Assembly: GCA_036563505.1 (NCBI GenBank)
Contig: DATCMH010000013.1
Coordinates: forward strand, 62,001 to 126,000
Direction: 5' to 3'
Length of the DNA: 64,000 nucleotides
Source of the DNA: DATCMH01 sp036563505
GTDB taxonomy: Bacteria > Pseudomonadota > Alphaproteobacteria > Rhizobiales > Beijerinckiaceae
Below are positions 47,162 through 56,500 of the stretch, one piece after another. The notes beneath the pieces are model-generated. The model was given only the letters and a program-made list of their open reading frames with translations. It was not told the origin of the DNA and ran no database searches. The translations under genes were made by a program, and so were the position numbers. Position 1 is the first letter of the stretch; every line of letters begins with the position of its first letter.

Positions 47162-48636
47162 CGGCTCCCCGCGCCCTCGGCGAACTCTTCCTGGAGGCGG
47201 AGCCGCAAGGCTTCGCCGCCGTTCCCGTGACTGGCTTGGCCTTCGACAGCCGAAGAGTGGGGCCGGGCACTGTCTTCGTCGCCGTGCCGGGCGCCAAGGC
47301 GGACGGCCTCGCCTTCGCCGCGAAAGCCGCCGAGGCCGGCGCCGCGGCCGTGGTGGGACAGGGGGAGCGCCCGGCCGACCTCCCGCCGGGGACGCCCTAC
47401 TTACACGTCGCCGACGTCCGGCAGGCGCTCGCCCATGCCGCCGCTCGGCTCCATCCCCGCCAGCCCGACCGCGTGGTGGCGGTGACGGGCACGAGCGGCA
47501 AGTCGTCGGTGGCCGATTTCGTCCGCCAGCTCTTCGCCAAGCTTGGGCATCGCTCGGCGAGCGTGGGAACGCTCGGCGTCATCACCTCCGACGGGGCGGC
47601 CTACGGCTCGCTTACCACGCCCGACCCGATCGCGCTCCACACGACCCTCGACCAGCTCGCGGGGGAGGGCGTCACGCGGCTTGCCATGGAAGCCTCGTCG
47701 CACGGCATCGATCAGCGCCGCCTCGACGGCGTGCGCCTCGCGGCTGCGGGCTTCACCAATCTCGGCCGCGACCATCTCGACTACCACCAGACGGTGGAGG
47801 CCTATCGCGACGCGAAGCTGCGCCTCTTCGATACGCTCCTGCCTGTCGGCGCCCCCGCGGTGATCAACGCCGACGGACCGTTCGCCGAGATCTTCCTCGC
47901 CACCGCCGCGACCCGCGGCCCGGTCCTGTCGACCGGCCGGGCCGGCGATACCCTGCGACTCATGGAGAGCCGGGCCGAGGGCTTCGCGCAACGCCTCACC
48001 CTCGTCGTTCACTGGGCCGGGCGCCACCACACCGCCGAGACCACCCTGCCGCTTCTCGGCGGCTTCCAGGTCGAGAACGCCCTCGTCGCGGCGGGCCTCG
48101 TCCTGGCGAGCGAGCCCGGGGCCGATCCGGACCAGGTGCTCGGCCATCTCGCGAACCTCAAGGGCGTGCCGGGCCGGCTCGAAGCGGTGGGCGAGGTCGA
48201 GAGTGCGCTCTGCATCGTGGATTACGCCCACAAGCCCGACGCGCTGGAGCACGTCCTGACGGCGCTTCGCCCCTTCACGCCCGGCCGGCTCGTCTGCGTG
48301 TTCGGCTGCGGCGGCGACCGGGACCGGGGCAAGCGGCCCCTCATGGGCGAGATCGCGGTGCGGCTCGCCGACAGCGTCATCGTCACCGACGACAACCCGC
48401 GCTCGGAACGCCCCGAGGCAATCCGCGGCGAGATCCTCGCGGCCGCCCCCGGCGCGCGCGAGATCGGCGACCGCGCGGAGGCGATCCGCGCCGCGGTGGC
48501 GGAGCTTTCCCGCGGCGACGTGCTCGTCGTCGCGGGCAAGGGTCATGAAACGGGCCAGATCGTCGGCGACCGGACCCTGCCGTTCTCGGACCACGACGTG
48601 GTCCGGGCGGCGATCGCGGAACGCGAGGCGCGCTAG
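47158..48636 (+). CDS. murE: UDP-MurNAc-tripeptide synthetase (meso-DAP adding)
   Basis: 492 residues, Mur ligase. N-terminal UDP-binding domain (GLAFDSRRVGPGTVFVAVPG), ATP loop VTGTSGKSSVADFVRQLF, GRDHLDYHQTVEAYRDAK and DYAHKPDALEHVL. The substrate-specificity motif DNPRSE (TDDNPRSERPEAIRGEIL) marks meso-diaminopimelate rather than lysine. GTG 47158 overlaps the ftsI stop. It makes UDP-MurNAc-L-Ala-D-Glu-DAP in the cytoplasm. Confidence 0.96.
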   Translation: MTAPRALGELFLEAEPQGFAAVPVTGLAFDSRRVGPGTVFVAVPGAKADGLAFAAKAAEAGAAAVVGQGERPADLPPGTPYLHVADVRQALAHAAARLHPRQPDRVVAVTGTSGKSSVADFVRQLFAKLGHRSASVGTLGVITSDGAAYGSLTTPDPIALHTTLDQLAGEGVTRLAMEASSHGIDQRRLDGVRLAAAGFTNLGRDHLDYHQTVEAYRDAKLRLFDTLLPVGAPAVINADGPFAEIFLATAATRGPVLSTGRAGDTLRLMESRAEGFAQRLTLVVHWAGRHHTAETTLPLLGGFQVENALVAAGLVLASEPGADPDQVLGHLANLKGVPGRLEAVGEVESALCIVDYAHKPDALEHVLTALRPFTPGRLVCVFGCGGDRDRGKRPLMGEIAVRLADSVIVTDDNPRSERPEAIRGEILAAAPGAREIGDRAEAIRAAVAELSRGDVLVVAGKGHETGQIVGDRTLPFSDHDVVRAAIAEREAR

Positions 48637-48640
48637 ACCC

Positions 48641-50065
48641 ATGACGACACCGCTTTGGACCTCCGATGAGCTCGTCGCCGCCATGGACGCGCGCCTGGAC
48701 GGCCCTGTCGCGCCAGCCACCGGCGCCTCCATCGACACCCGCACCCTCGAACCCGGCGACCTCTTCTTCGCGATCCAGGGCGAGGCGCGGGACGGCCACG
48801 ACTTCGTCGCCAGCGCTCTGGCGAAAGGCGCCGCGGCGGCCGTCGTCGCCTCCGACCGCGCTGCGGAGCTCGCGGGTTCGGGGCCTCTCGTCGTGGTCGA
48901 CGACGTGCTCGAGGCCATGCGGCGATTGGGCGTCGCCGCCCGCCGCCGCGCGCCCGTCCAGGCCGTCGCGGTCACGGGCTCCGTCGGCAAGACGGGGACC
49001 AAGGAGGCGCTGCGCCTCGCGCTCACGCGCCAGCGGCCGACCCACGCCTCCGTTGCCTCCTACAACAATCACTGGGGCGTGCCTCTCACCCTTGCCCGCA
49101 TGCCGCGGGAGACCCGCTACGGGGTCTTCGAGGTCGGCATGAACCACGCGGGCGAGATCGCGCCGTTGACGCGGCTCATCCGGCCCCACGTCGCGCTCGT
49201 CACCACCGTCGAGCCGGTGCATATCGAGTTCTTCCGCTCGCTGTCGGGCATCGCCGACGCCAAGGGCGAGATCTTCGGCGGCCTGGAGCCGGGCGGGACT
49301 GCGGTGCTGCCGCGTGACAACCCGCATTACGAGCGTCTGCGCGCCCACGCGCTGTCCTCCGCCGCCGGAAGGATCGTCACCTTCGGCGAGCACGCGGACG
49401 CGGATATCCGCGCCGAGCGGATCGTGGTCGAGCCGGGCCAGTCCATCGTCGAGGCGCGGGTGCTCGGCACGCCGTTGCTCTTCCGCGTCGGGATGCCGGG
49501 CCGGCACATCGCCGTGAACGCGCTGGGCGCGCTCGGCGTCGTCAAGGCCCTCGGCGCCGACCTCGCCTTGGCCGGATTGGCGCTGGCCGAACTCACGCCG
49601 CCCGTCGGGCGCGGCGAGCGCACGCGGCTCCATCTCGCGGCCGGCGAGGCGATCCTCATCGACGAGAGCTACAACGCCAATCCGGCCTCCATGCGGGCGG
49701 CGCTGGCGGCGCTCGCCGCCACGAAGCCCGGGTCGCGCGGCCGACGCGTCGCGGTCCTCGGCGACATGCTCGAGCTCGGCCCCGAAGGTCCCTCCATGCA
49801 CGGGGCCCTGCAGGAGCCCGCGGCGGTGGCCGACATCGTCTTCGCCGCGGGGCCGCTCATGCGCCACCTCGTCGACGCGCTTCCCCCCGAGCGCCGCGGC
49901 GGCTATGCAGCCACCGCCGCGGAGCTCGAGCCCGAGGTCCTGGCCGCCCTGCGGCCCGGCGACGTCGTCATGATCAAAGGGTCGAACGGGGTGCGCATGT
50001 CGCGGATCGTCCAGGCCCTCAAAGCCCGCTTCGGCCCCGACGCCGTGGCTGCACGGCAAGGGTGA
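48641..50065 (+). CDS. murF: UDP-MurNAc-pentapeptide synthetase
   Basis: 474 residues. It adds D-Ala-D-Ala to the UDP-MurNAc-tripeptide. ATP loop VTGSVGKTGTKEALRLAL, then YNNHWGVPLTLARM, FEVGMNHAGEIAPLTRL and DESYNANPASMRAAL are MurF signatures. ATG 48641 lies 4 nt after the murE stop; a longer frame reads back into murE. The dipeptide comes from Ddl, encoded 8.6 kb downstream. Confidence 0.96.
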   Translation: MTTPLWTSDELVAAMDARLDGPVAPATGASIDTRTLEPGDLFFAIQGEARDGHDFVASALAKGAAAAVVASDRAAELAGSGPLVVVDDVLEAMRRLGVAARRRAPVQAVAVTGSVGKTGTKEALRLALTRQRPTHASVASYNNHWGVPLTLARMPRETRYGVFEVGMNHAGEIAPLTRLIRPHVALVTTVEPVHIEFFRSLSGIADAKGEIFGGLEPGGTAVLPRDNPHYERLRAHALSSAAGRIVTFGEHADADIRAERIVVEPGQSIVEARVLGTPLLFRVGMPGRHIAVNALGALGVVKALGADLALAGLALAELTPPVGRGERTRLHLAAGEAILIDESYNANPASMRAALAALAATKPGSRGRRVAVLGDMLELGPEGPSMHGALQEPAAVADIVFAAGPLMRHLVDALPPERRGGYAATAAELEPEVLAALRPGDVVMIKGSNGVRMSRIVQALKARFGPDAVAARQG

Positions 50066-50072
50066 GCAGCGG

Positions 50073-51158
50073 ATGTTGGCCTTTCTCGCGGAATTCAGCG
50101 GCGCGTTCAGCCCGTTCAACGTCTTCCGCTACATCACCTTCCGCACCGGCGGCGCGACGCTGACCGCGCTGTTCTTCGTCTTCTGGTTCGGCCCGGCAAT
50201 GATCTCGTTCCTGCGTCTCAAGCAGGGCAAAGGTCAGCCGATCCGCGAGGACGGGCCTCAATCCCACCTGCTCACCAAGCGCGGCACGCCCACCATGGGC
50301 GGGCTCATGATCCTCGCCGGCGTCCTCGTCTCGAGCCTGCTCTGGGCCAACCTCTCGAACGGCTACGTCTGGGTCGTGCTCTTCGTGACGCTGGGCTTCG
50401 GCGCCATCGGCTTCTACGACGACTTCCTGAAGGTCACGAAGCAGTCGCACAAAGGATTCTCGGGCCGCTCGCGGCTCGCCATCGAGGCCCTGATCGCGGG
50501 CATCGCCTGCATTGCCATCGCCGAGATCTCGACGCCGGGCCTGTCCAACAAGCTGTCCTTGCCGGTGTTCAAGGACGCGCTCATCCATCTCGGCTGGTTC
50601 TTCGTCATCTTCGGCGGCTTCGTCATCGTCGGCGCCGGCAACGCGGTGAACATCACCGACGGGCTCGACGGGCTCGCCATCGTGCCGGTGATGATCGCCG
50701 CCGCCACCTTCGGCTTCATCGCGTATCTCGCCGGCAACGCGATCTTCGCCAACTACCTCCAGATCCACTTCGTGCCGGGCTCGGGCGAACTCGCCGTGCT
50801 CTGCGGCGCCTTGATCGGGGCGGGCCTCGGCTTTCTCTGGTTCAACGCCCCGCCCGCCCAGATCTTCATGGGCGACACCGGCTCGCTGGCGCTCGGCGGC
50901 CTTCTCGGCACCGTGGCGGTGGCGACGAAGCACGAGATCGTGCTCGCGGTGGTCGGCGGCCTCTTCGTGCTCGAGATTCTCTCCGTCGTGATCCAGGTTG
51001 CCTCCTTCCGGCTCACGGGCAAGCGCGTCTTCCGCATGGCGCCGATCCACCACCATTTCGAGCAGAAGGGCTGGACCGAGCCGCAAGTCGTGATCCGCTT
51101 CTGGATCGTGAGCGTGGTGCTGGCGCTCGCCGGCCTCGCGACGCTGAAGATCCGGTGA
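50073..51158 (+). CDS. mraY: Phospho-MurNAc-pentapeptide transferase
   Basis: 361 residues with about ten membrane helices. It makes lipid I on the inner leaflet by transferring phospho-MurNAc-pentapeptide to undecaprenyl phosphate. Signatures: KRGTPTMGGLMILAGVLVSS, FYDDFLKVTKQSHKGFSGR (aspartates for Mg2+), NAVNITDGLDGLAIVP, FMGDTGSLALGG and MAPIHHHFEQKGW. It starts 7 nt after murF. The 196-nt gap after it is a palindromic repeat, the first break in the otherwise tight cluster. Confidence 0.97.
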   Translation: MLAFLAEFSGAFSPFNVFRYITFRTGGATLTALFFVFWFGPAMISFLRLKQGKGQPIREDGPQSHLLTKRGTPTMGGLMILAGVLVSSLLWANLSNGYVWVVLFVTLGFGAIGFYDDFLKVTKQSHKGFSGRSRLAIEALIAGIACIAIAEISTPGLSNKLSLPVFKDALIHLGWFFVIFGGFVIVGAGNAVNITDGLDGLAIVPVMIAAATFGFIAYLAGNAIFANYLQIHFVPGSGELAVLCGALIGAGLGFLWFNAPPAQIFMGDTGSLALGGLLGTVAVATKHEIVLAVVGGLFVLEILSVVIQVASFRLTGKRVFRMAPIHHHFEQKGWTEPQVVIRFWIVSVVLALAGLATLKIR

Positions 51159-51175
51159 TGGAGGCGGCACTGCTT

Positions 51176-51355
51176 CCTTCTCCCCTTGAGGGAGAAGGTG
51201 CCCTGCGCAGCAGGGCGGATGAGGGGTGGCGCGCCAGCGGCGCGCACGGCGAAGCCGGTGGGGCTTCATTCGCTTCGCGAGCGCCCCTGACGGGGCGCCC
51301 CCTCTCCCGACCCGGCTTCGCCGGGCCACCCTCCCCCACAGAGGGGGGAGGGGAG
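51176..51355. repeat. Composite palindromic repeat (inverted B and C) before murD
   Basis: Module B in reverse (51176-51226, CCTTCTCC...GGAGAAGG then GCCCTGC...GCAGGGC), a middle ATTCGCTTCGCGAGCGCCCC with hairpin, and module C in reverse (51298-51355), ending GAGGGGGGAGGGGA. The last bases directly touch the murD GTG, so the repeat end supplies the purine-rich Shine-Dalgarno. It is transcribed within the division cluster. Confidence 0.8.
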
Positions 51356-52749
51356 TGACCCCCGTCACCTGCATGGCAGGACAAACCCTCGCCCTGTTCG
51401 GCCTGGGCGGCTCGGGGCTTGCGACCGCGCGGGCGCTGCAGGCCGGCGGCGCCACCGTCGTGGCCTGGGACGACGATCCGAAACGGGTGGCTCAGGCCGC
51501 GGCGGAGGGGATCGGCACGGGCGACCTCGCCGACGCCGACTGGTCACAGTTCTCGAGTCTCGTGCTCTCCCCCGGCGTGCCGCTGACCCATCCCGAGCCG
51601 CACTGGACGGTGCGCAAAGCTCAGGCCGCCGGCGTCGAGGTCATCGGCGACATCGAGCTCTTCTGCCGCGAGCGGGCAGCCATTGCGCCGGACGCGCCCT
51701 TCGTCGCCATCACGGGAACGAACGGCAAATCGACCACGACGGCCCTCGTCGCCCACATCCTGCGCGAGGCGGGGCGCGACGTGCAGATGGGTGGCAACAT
51801 CGGCACGGCGATCCTCTCGCTGGCACCGCCGGCCGCGAACCGCGTCCACGTCGTGGAGATGTCGTCCTTTCAGATCGACCTCACGCCGTCGCTCAACCCG
51901 ACGGTCGGTGTGCTCCTCAACGTCTCACCCGATCACCTCGATCGGCACGGGACGATGGAGAACTATGCCGGGATCAAGGAGCGGCTGATCGCGGGAGCGG
52001 AGATCGCGATCGTCGGCGACGACGATGATTTCAGTCGCTCGGTCGCGGACCGCCGCGCGGCCGATGGGCGCCTTCTCAAGCGCATCTCTGTCGAGCCCCT
52101 CGGCAGCGAGGGCGTCTTCGCCGACGGCGCGACCCTCGTCCGCGTCGACGCGAGAGGCGCGACCGGCGCGGCCGATCTGACGGGCATCGGATCTCTGCGC
52201 GGCGAACACAATGCCCAGAACGCGGCGGCGGCGCTCGCCGTCGCGGATGCCCTCGACATCTCTCCCGAGGCGATCCGCGCGGGCCTCTCCACCTTCCCCG
52301 GCCTTCCCCATCGCATGGAGGAGGTCGGCCGGATCGGCCGAGCGCTGTTCATCAACGATTCCAAGGCCACCAACGCCGACTCGACGGCGAAGGCGCTCGC
52401 CTCCCTCGACGCGATCCACTGGGTCCTCGGCGGCAAGGCGAAGGCGGGCGGCATCACGAGCCTCGCCGCGTTCTTCCCCAAGATCGCCAAGGCCTATCTC
52501 ATCGGCGCGGCGACGGAGGAGTTCGCGGCCACGCTCGAGGGCCAGGTGCCCTTCGAGCGCTGCCGCACCCTCGACGTCGCGGTGGCGAAAGCCGCGGCCG
52601 ACGCCGAGGCGTCGGTCGCGCCCGAGCCCGTCGTCCTGCTCTCGCCGGCCTGCGCCTCCTACGACCAGTACCCGAACTTCGAGCGCCGCGGCGACCACTT
52701 CCGCGACCTCGTGCGGGCGCTCCCGAACCTCACGGTTAAGCAAACCTGA
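51355..52749 (+). CDS. murD: UDP-MurNAc-L-Ala:D-Glu ligase
   Basis: 464 residues from GTG 51355; the N-terminus VTPVTCMAGQTLALFGLGGS matches the start usual in Rhizobiales (x-x-PVT-x-x-AGK...LFGLGGSG). ATG 51373 would remove six residues. ATP loop VAITGTNGKSTTTALVAHIL, EMSSFQIDL, NVSPDHLDRHGTMENYAGIK, FINDSKATNADSTAKAL and LSPACASYDQYPNFERRG complete the MurD set. It adds D-Glu to UDP-MurNAc-L-Ala. The Shine-Dalgarno is part of the palindromic repeat just upstream. Confidence 0.95.
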   Translation: MTPVTCMAGQTLALFGLGGSGLATARALQAGGATVVAWDDDPKRVAQAAAEGIGTGDLADADWSQFSSLVLSPGVPLTHPEPHWTVRKAQAAGVEVIGDIELFCRERAAIAPDAPFVAITGTNGKSTTTALVAHILREAGRDVQMGGNIGTAILSLAPPAANRVHVVEMSSFQIDLTPSLNPTVGVLLNVSPDHLDRHGTMENYAGIKERLIAGAEIAIVGDDDDFSRSVADRRAADGRLLKRISVEPLGSEGVFADGATLVRVDARGATGAADLTGIGSLRGEHNAQNAAAALAVADALDISPEAIRAGLSTFPGLPHRMEEVGRIGRALFINDSKATNADSTAKALASLDAIHWVLGGKAKAGGITSLAAFFPKIAKAYLIGAATEEFAATLEGQVPFERCRTLDVAVAKAAADAEASVAPEPVVLLSPACASYDQYPNFERRGDHFRDLVRALPNLTVKQT

Positions 52750-52821
52750 ACGAAGCCAGGTCAGGATCGCGCGAATCTCAGAGCGCCCCGATTCGAGGGC
52801 GCAGGACGCGAGGTGCCTTCG

Positions 52822-53970
52822 ATGATGTCGCGCGCGGAACGCTCGGTCGTCAGTGACTGGTGGTGGACGGTGGATCGCCTGCTCCTGGCGTGCCTCGCAG
52901 CCCTCATGGTGGCCGGCATCGTCTTCCTGATGGCGGGCGGTCCGCCGGTCGCGGAACGGCTCGGGCTCTCGACCTTCCACTTCGTGAGCCGTCAGGTGCT
53001 CTTCCTCGTCCCGGCGGTGGCGATCCTGATCGCGGTGTCCTTCCTCAACCTGCGCTACGTGCGCCGCGCCGCGCTCCTCACGTATCTCCTCGGGATGGCC
53101 CTCGTCCTGCTCGCCCTACAGTTCGGGCCGGAGATCAAGGGCGCCCATCGCTGGATCAACATCGCCGGCATCGGCCTTCAGCCCTCCGAGTTCGTGAAGC
53201 CCGCCTTCGTCATCATCGCCGCCTGGGCCTTCGCGGAGGGCGCCCGACGCAAGGACATGCCGGGCGCACTCGTCGCGATCCTGCTCCTGCCCGCCACCAT
53301 CGTGCCCCTCATCCTCCAGCCCGATTTCGGGCAGACGATGCTGATCACTATCGTTTGGTGCGGCCTATTCTTCGTCGCCGGCCTGCACTGGTTCTGGGTG
53401 TTCGGCTTAGGCGGCGCAGGCCTCGCCGGGATCGCTGCGGCCTACCAGTTCCTGCCCCACGTGCGCGCCCGCATCGAACGCTTCATGGACAAGTCCTCCG
53501 GCGACACCTTCCAGGTCGACGTCGCCATGGAGAGCTTCGCGCAAGGGGGATGGTGGGGGAAAGGCCCGGGAGAGGGCTCGGTGAAGCGCATCCTCCCGGA
53601 TTCGCACACCGACTTCATCTTCTCCGTCACGGCGGAGGAGTTCGGCATTCTTGTCTGCCTCGGCCTCGTGGCGCTCTTCGCCATCATCGTTCTGCGCGGC
53701 CTGACGCTCGCCCGGCGGAACGAGGACACGTTCTGCCGGTTGGCCATCACCGGGCTTCTGCTCATGTTCGGCCTTCAGGCCTGCATCAACATGATGGTCA
53801 ACGTGCATCTCATGCCGGCCAAGGGCATGACCCTGCCTTTCGTGTCCTACGGCGGCTCCTCGCTGATCTCGCTCGCGCTCGGCATGGGCTTCCTCATCGC
53901 CCTCACCCGTCGCCGGCCGCGCTCCGAGACCGTGGAGCGGCTCCCCTCTGGTCTCGTCGCCGCCGAATGA
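52822..53970 (+). CDS. ftsW: Septal peptidoglycan glycosyltransferase FtsW
   Basis: 382 residues from ATG 52822 (GAGG 8 nt upstream); GTG 52813 would add three. A SEDS polymerase with about ten membrane helices. GPEIKGAHRWINIAGIGLQP followed by SEFVKPAFVI, QPDFGQTMLI (the catalytic-type Asp), and GLQACINMMVNVHLMPAKGM with TLPFVSYGGSSLI are family hallmarks. It polymerises lipid II at the septum with FtsI. The stop overlaps murG by 4 nt. Confidence 0.96.
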   Translation: MMSRAERSVVSDWWWTVDRLLLACLAALMVAGIVFLMAGGPPVAERLGLSTFHFVSRQVLFLVPAVAILIAVSFLNLRYVRRAALLTYLLGMALVLLALQFGPEIKGAHRWINIAGIGLQPSEFVKPAFVIIAAWAFAEGARRKDMPGALVAILLLPATIVPLILQPDFGQTMLITIVWCGLFFVAGLHWFWVFGLGGAGLAGIAAAYQFLPHVRARIERFMDKSSGDTFQVDVAMESFAQGGWWGKGPGEGSVKRILPDSHTDFIFSVTAEEFGILVCLGLVALFAIIVLRGLTLARRNEDTFCRLAITGLLLMFGLQACINMMVNVHLMPAKGMTLPFVSYGGSSLISLALGMGFLIALTRRRPRSETVERLPSGLVAAE

Positions 53971-55058
53971 ACGCGCCTCTCATCCTTGTCACCGCCGGCG
54001 GGACCGGCGGCCACCTCTTTCCGGCCGAATCGCTCGCCGTCGCCCTGAAGACACGCGGGGCCCGCGTGGTGCTCGCGACGGACGAGCGCGTGGGCGGACT
54101 GGCCGACGCCTTCCCGGCCGAGGAGGTGGTGGAGATCCCCGCCGCCACGCCGTCCGGCGGATCGCCACTCGCCAAGGCGAAGGCCGCCGCGGTGCTCGGC
54201 CTCGGAGTGGCGAAGGCCCTTCTGGCCCTGCGACGGCTCAAGCCAGACGCCGTCGTCGGTTTCGGCGGCTACCCGACCGTGCCGCCGGTGCTCGCGGCGT
54301 CTCTCCTCAAGATCCCGGCAGCGCTCCACGAGCAGAACGGCGTCATGGGTCGGGCGAACCGCTTCCTCGCCCCCCGCGTCTCCCTCGTCGCCACAGGGTT
54401 CGCGAACGTGCGCGGCGTGCCCCCGGGCGCGCGGCAGGTTCATACCGGCAACCCCGTCCGCCCGGCGGTCATCGCGGCGGCGGCCACGCCCTATCCGGCC
54501 GCGCTGCCCAAGGGGCTGCTCCGCCTCCTCGTCTTCGGCGGCAGCCAGGGCGCGCGGGTGATGAGCGAGGTGGTGCCCGAGGCCCTTGCCCTCGTGCCCG
54601 AAGAGCTGCGGCCGCAACTCGTCGTGACGCAGCAGGCCCGCGGCGAGGACCTGACCCGGGTGCGAAAAGCTTACGCCGAGCTTCGCCTTCAAGCCGAGGT
54701 CGAGCCCTTCTTCAAGGACCTGCCCCGGCGCATCGCCGAGAGCCACCTCGTGGTGTCCCGATCCGGCGCCTCGACGGTGGCCGAACTCGCGGCCATCGGC
54801 CGGCCGTCCGTTCTCGTGCCCCTGCCCGGGGCGCTGGATCAGGACCAGGCGGCGAACGCCGCGACGCTCGCGGAGATCGGCGCGGCGACCGTGATCCTAC
54901 AGCCGGAGTTCACGCCGCAGCGCCTCGCCGACGAGATTTTGGCGCGGCTCGCCAACCCCGCGCGCTTGACCAACGCGGCCGAGGCAGCCAAGAGCGCGGG
55001 CCGAACGGATGCCGCCGAGCGGCTCGCCGACGAAGTCCTGCGGCTCGCCCGCCGCTGA
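53967..55058 (+). CDS. murG: Lipid II synthase MurG
   Basis: 363 residues, GT-B glycosyltransferase at the inner membrane face that adds GlcNAc to lipid I. VTAGGTGGHLFPAESLAVAL (first G loop), VGFGGYPTVPPVLAASLL, HEQNGVMGRANRFLA, GNPVRPAV, VFGGSQGARVMSEVVPEA, and SRSGASTVAELAAIGRPS with VPLPGALDQDQAANAATL are all present. ATG 53967 overlaps the ftsW stop (ATGA). Confidence 0.97.
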   Translation: MNAPLILVTAGGTGGHLFPAESLAVALKTRGARVVLATDERVGGLADAFPAEEVVEIPAATPSGGSPLAKAKAAAVLGLGVAKALLALRRLKPDAVVGFGGYPTVPPVLAASLLKIPAALHEQNGVMGRANRFLAPRVSLVATGFANVRGVPPGARQVHTGNPVRPAVIAAAATPYPAALPKGLLRLLVFGGSQGARVMSEVVPEALALVPEELRPQLVVTQQARGEDLTRVRKAYAELRLQAEVEPFFKDLPRRIAESHLVVSRSGASTVAELAAIGRPSVLVPLPGALDQDQAANAATLAEIGAATVILQPEFTPQRLADEILARLANPARLTNAAEAAKSAGRTDAAERLADEVLRLARR

Positions 55059-55077
55059 GAACAATGGGACCGACGCC

Positions 55078-56493
55078 ATGAAACTGCCGCCGAAACTCGG
55101 CCCCATCCACTTTATCGGCATCGGCGGCATCGGCATGTCCGGCATCGCCGAGGTCATGCACAACCTCGGCTACACGGTGCAGGGCTCGGACGCCGCGGAC
55201 AACTACAACGTCCGCCGCCTCGCCGAGAAGGGCATGACCACCTTCATCGGCCACGAGGCGAAGAACGTGGAGGCGGCCGAGATCGTCGTCGTCTCCACCG
55301 CCATCAAGCGCGACAACCCGGAGCTCGCCGCCGCCCGCGAGCGGCGCCTGCCGGTGGTGCGCCGCGCCGAGATGCTGGCCGAGCTGATGCGGTTCAAGTC
55401 CTGCGTCGCGGTGGCCGGCACCCACGGCAAGACCACGACGACGTCGCTTGTCGCCACGCTCCTCGATGCCGGCGGCCTCGACCCCACCGTCATCAACGGC
55501 GGCATCATCAACGCCTACGGTACCAACGCCCGCATGGGCGCCGGCGCCTGGATGGTCGTGGAGGCCGACGAGTCCGACGGCACCTTCCTGAAGCTTCCGG
55601 CGGACGTGGCGATCGTCACCAACATCGATCCGGAGCACCTCGATCATTTCGGCTCCTTCGACGCCATCAAGGATGCCTTCCGGAGCTTCATCGACAACAT
55701 CCCGTTCTACGGCTTCGCCGTGATGTGCATCGACCACCCGACGGTGCAGGACCTCGTCGGGCGCATCGAGGACAGGCGCATCATTACCTACGGCGAGAAC
55801 CCGCAGGCCGATGTCCGCCTCATCGACGTGGCGCAGGGCGGCGGCCAGACCCGCTTTGGCGTGCTGATCCGCGACCGGCGGCCCGGCTTCCGCATGGAGA
55901 TCGACAACCTCGTCCTGCCCATGCCGGGCAAGCACAACGCGCTCAACGCCACGGCGGCCATTGCGGTGGCCCACGAGCTCGGCGTCTCGCCCGAGGTCAT
56001 CCGCAAGGCGATCGGCGGCTTCGGCGGCGTCAAGCGGCGCTTCACCCGCACGGGCGAGTGGAACGGCGCCGCGATCTTCGACGATTACGGCCACCATCCC
56101 GTGGAGATCGCCGCCGTGCTGCGCGCCGCCCGCGCCTCGACGGACGGGCAGGTCATCGCGGTGGTCCAGCCCCACCGCTACAGCCGCCTGCATTCCCTCT
56201 TCGACCAGTTCTGCACCTGCTTCAACGACGCCGACGCAGTGATCGTGGCCCCCGTCTACGCCGCCGGCGAGCAGCCCATCGAAGGCGCGGACCGGGACGG
56301 CCTCGTCGCGGGCCTCAAGGCCCGCGGCCATCGCAACGCGGTGGCCCTGGAGCGCTCGGAGGATCTCGCCGCCCTCGTGCGCGGCCTCGCGGGACCGGGC
56401 GACTACGTCGTGTGCCTGGGCGCCGGCAACATCACCCAATGGGCCTACGCCCTGCCGGGCGAGCTGCAGGCGCTGGGCGAGAAGGCGGCGTGA
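55078..56493 (+). CDS. murC: UDP-MurNAc:L-Ala ligase
   Basis: 471 residues, first Mur ligase of the pathway. FIGIGGIGMSGIAEVMHNLG, VAGTHGKTTTTSLVATLLD (ATP loop), EADESDGTFLKLP, NIDPEHLDHFGSFDAIKDAF and DDYGHHPVEIAAVL are diagnostic. ATG 55078 lies 19 nt after murG. It is followed not by murB directly but by a DUF559 element of about 430 nt. Confidence 0.97.
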   Translation: MKLPPKLGPIHFIGIGGIGMSGIAEVMHNLGYTVQGSDAADNYNVRRLAEKGMTTFIGHEAKNVEAAEIVVVSTAIKRDNPELAAARERRLPVVRRAEMLAELMRFKSCVAVAGTHGKTTTTSLVATLLDAGGLDPTVINGGIINAYGTNARMGAGAWMVVEADESDGTFLKLPADVAIVTNIDPEHLDHFGSFDAIKDAFRSFIDNIPFYGFAVMCIDHPTVQDLVGRIEDRRIITYGENPQADVRLIDVAQGGGQTRFGVLIRDRRPGFRMEIDNLVLPMPGKHNALNATAAIAVAHELGVSPEVIRKAIGGFGGVKRRFTRTGEWNGAAIFDDYGHHPVEIAAVLRAARASTDGQVIAVVQPHRYSRLHSLFDQFCTCFNDADAVIVAPVYAAGEQPIEGADRDGLVAGLKARGHRNAVALERSEDLAALVRGLAGPGDYVVCLGAGNITQWAYALPGELQALGEKAA

Positions 56494-56500
56494 GAGAGAA

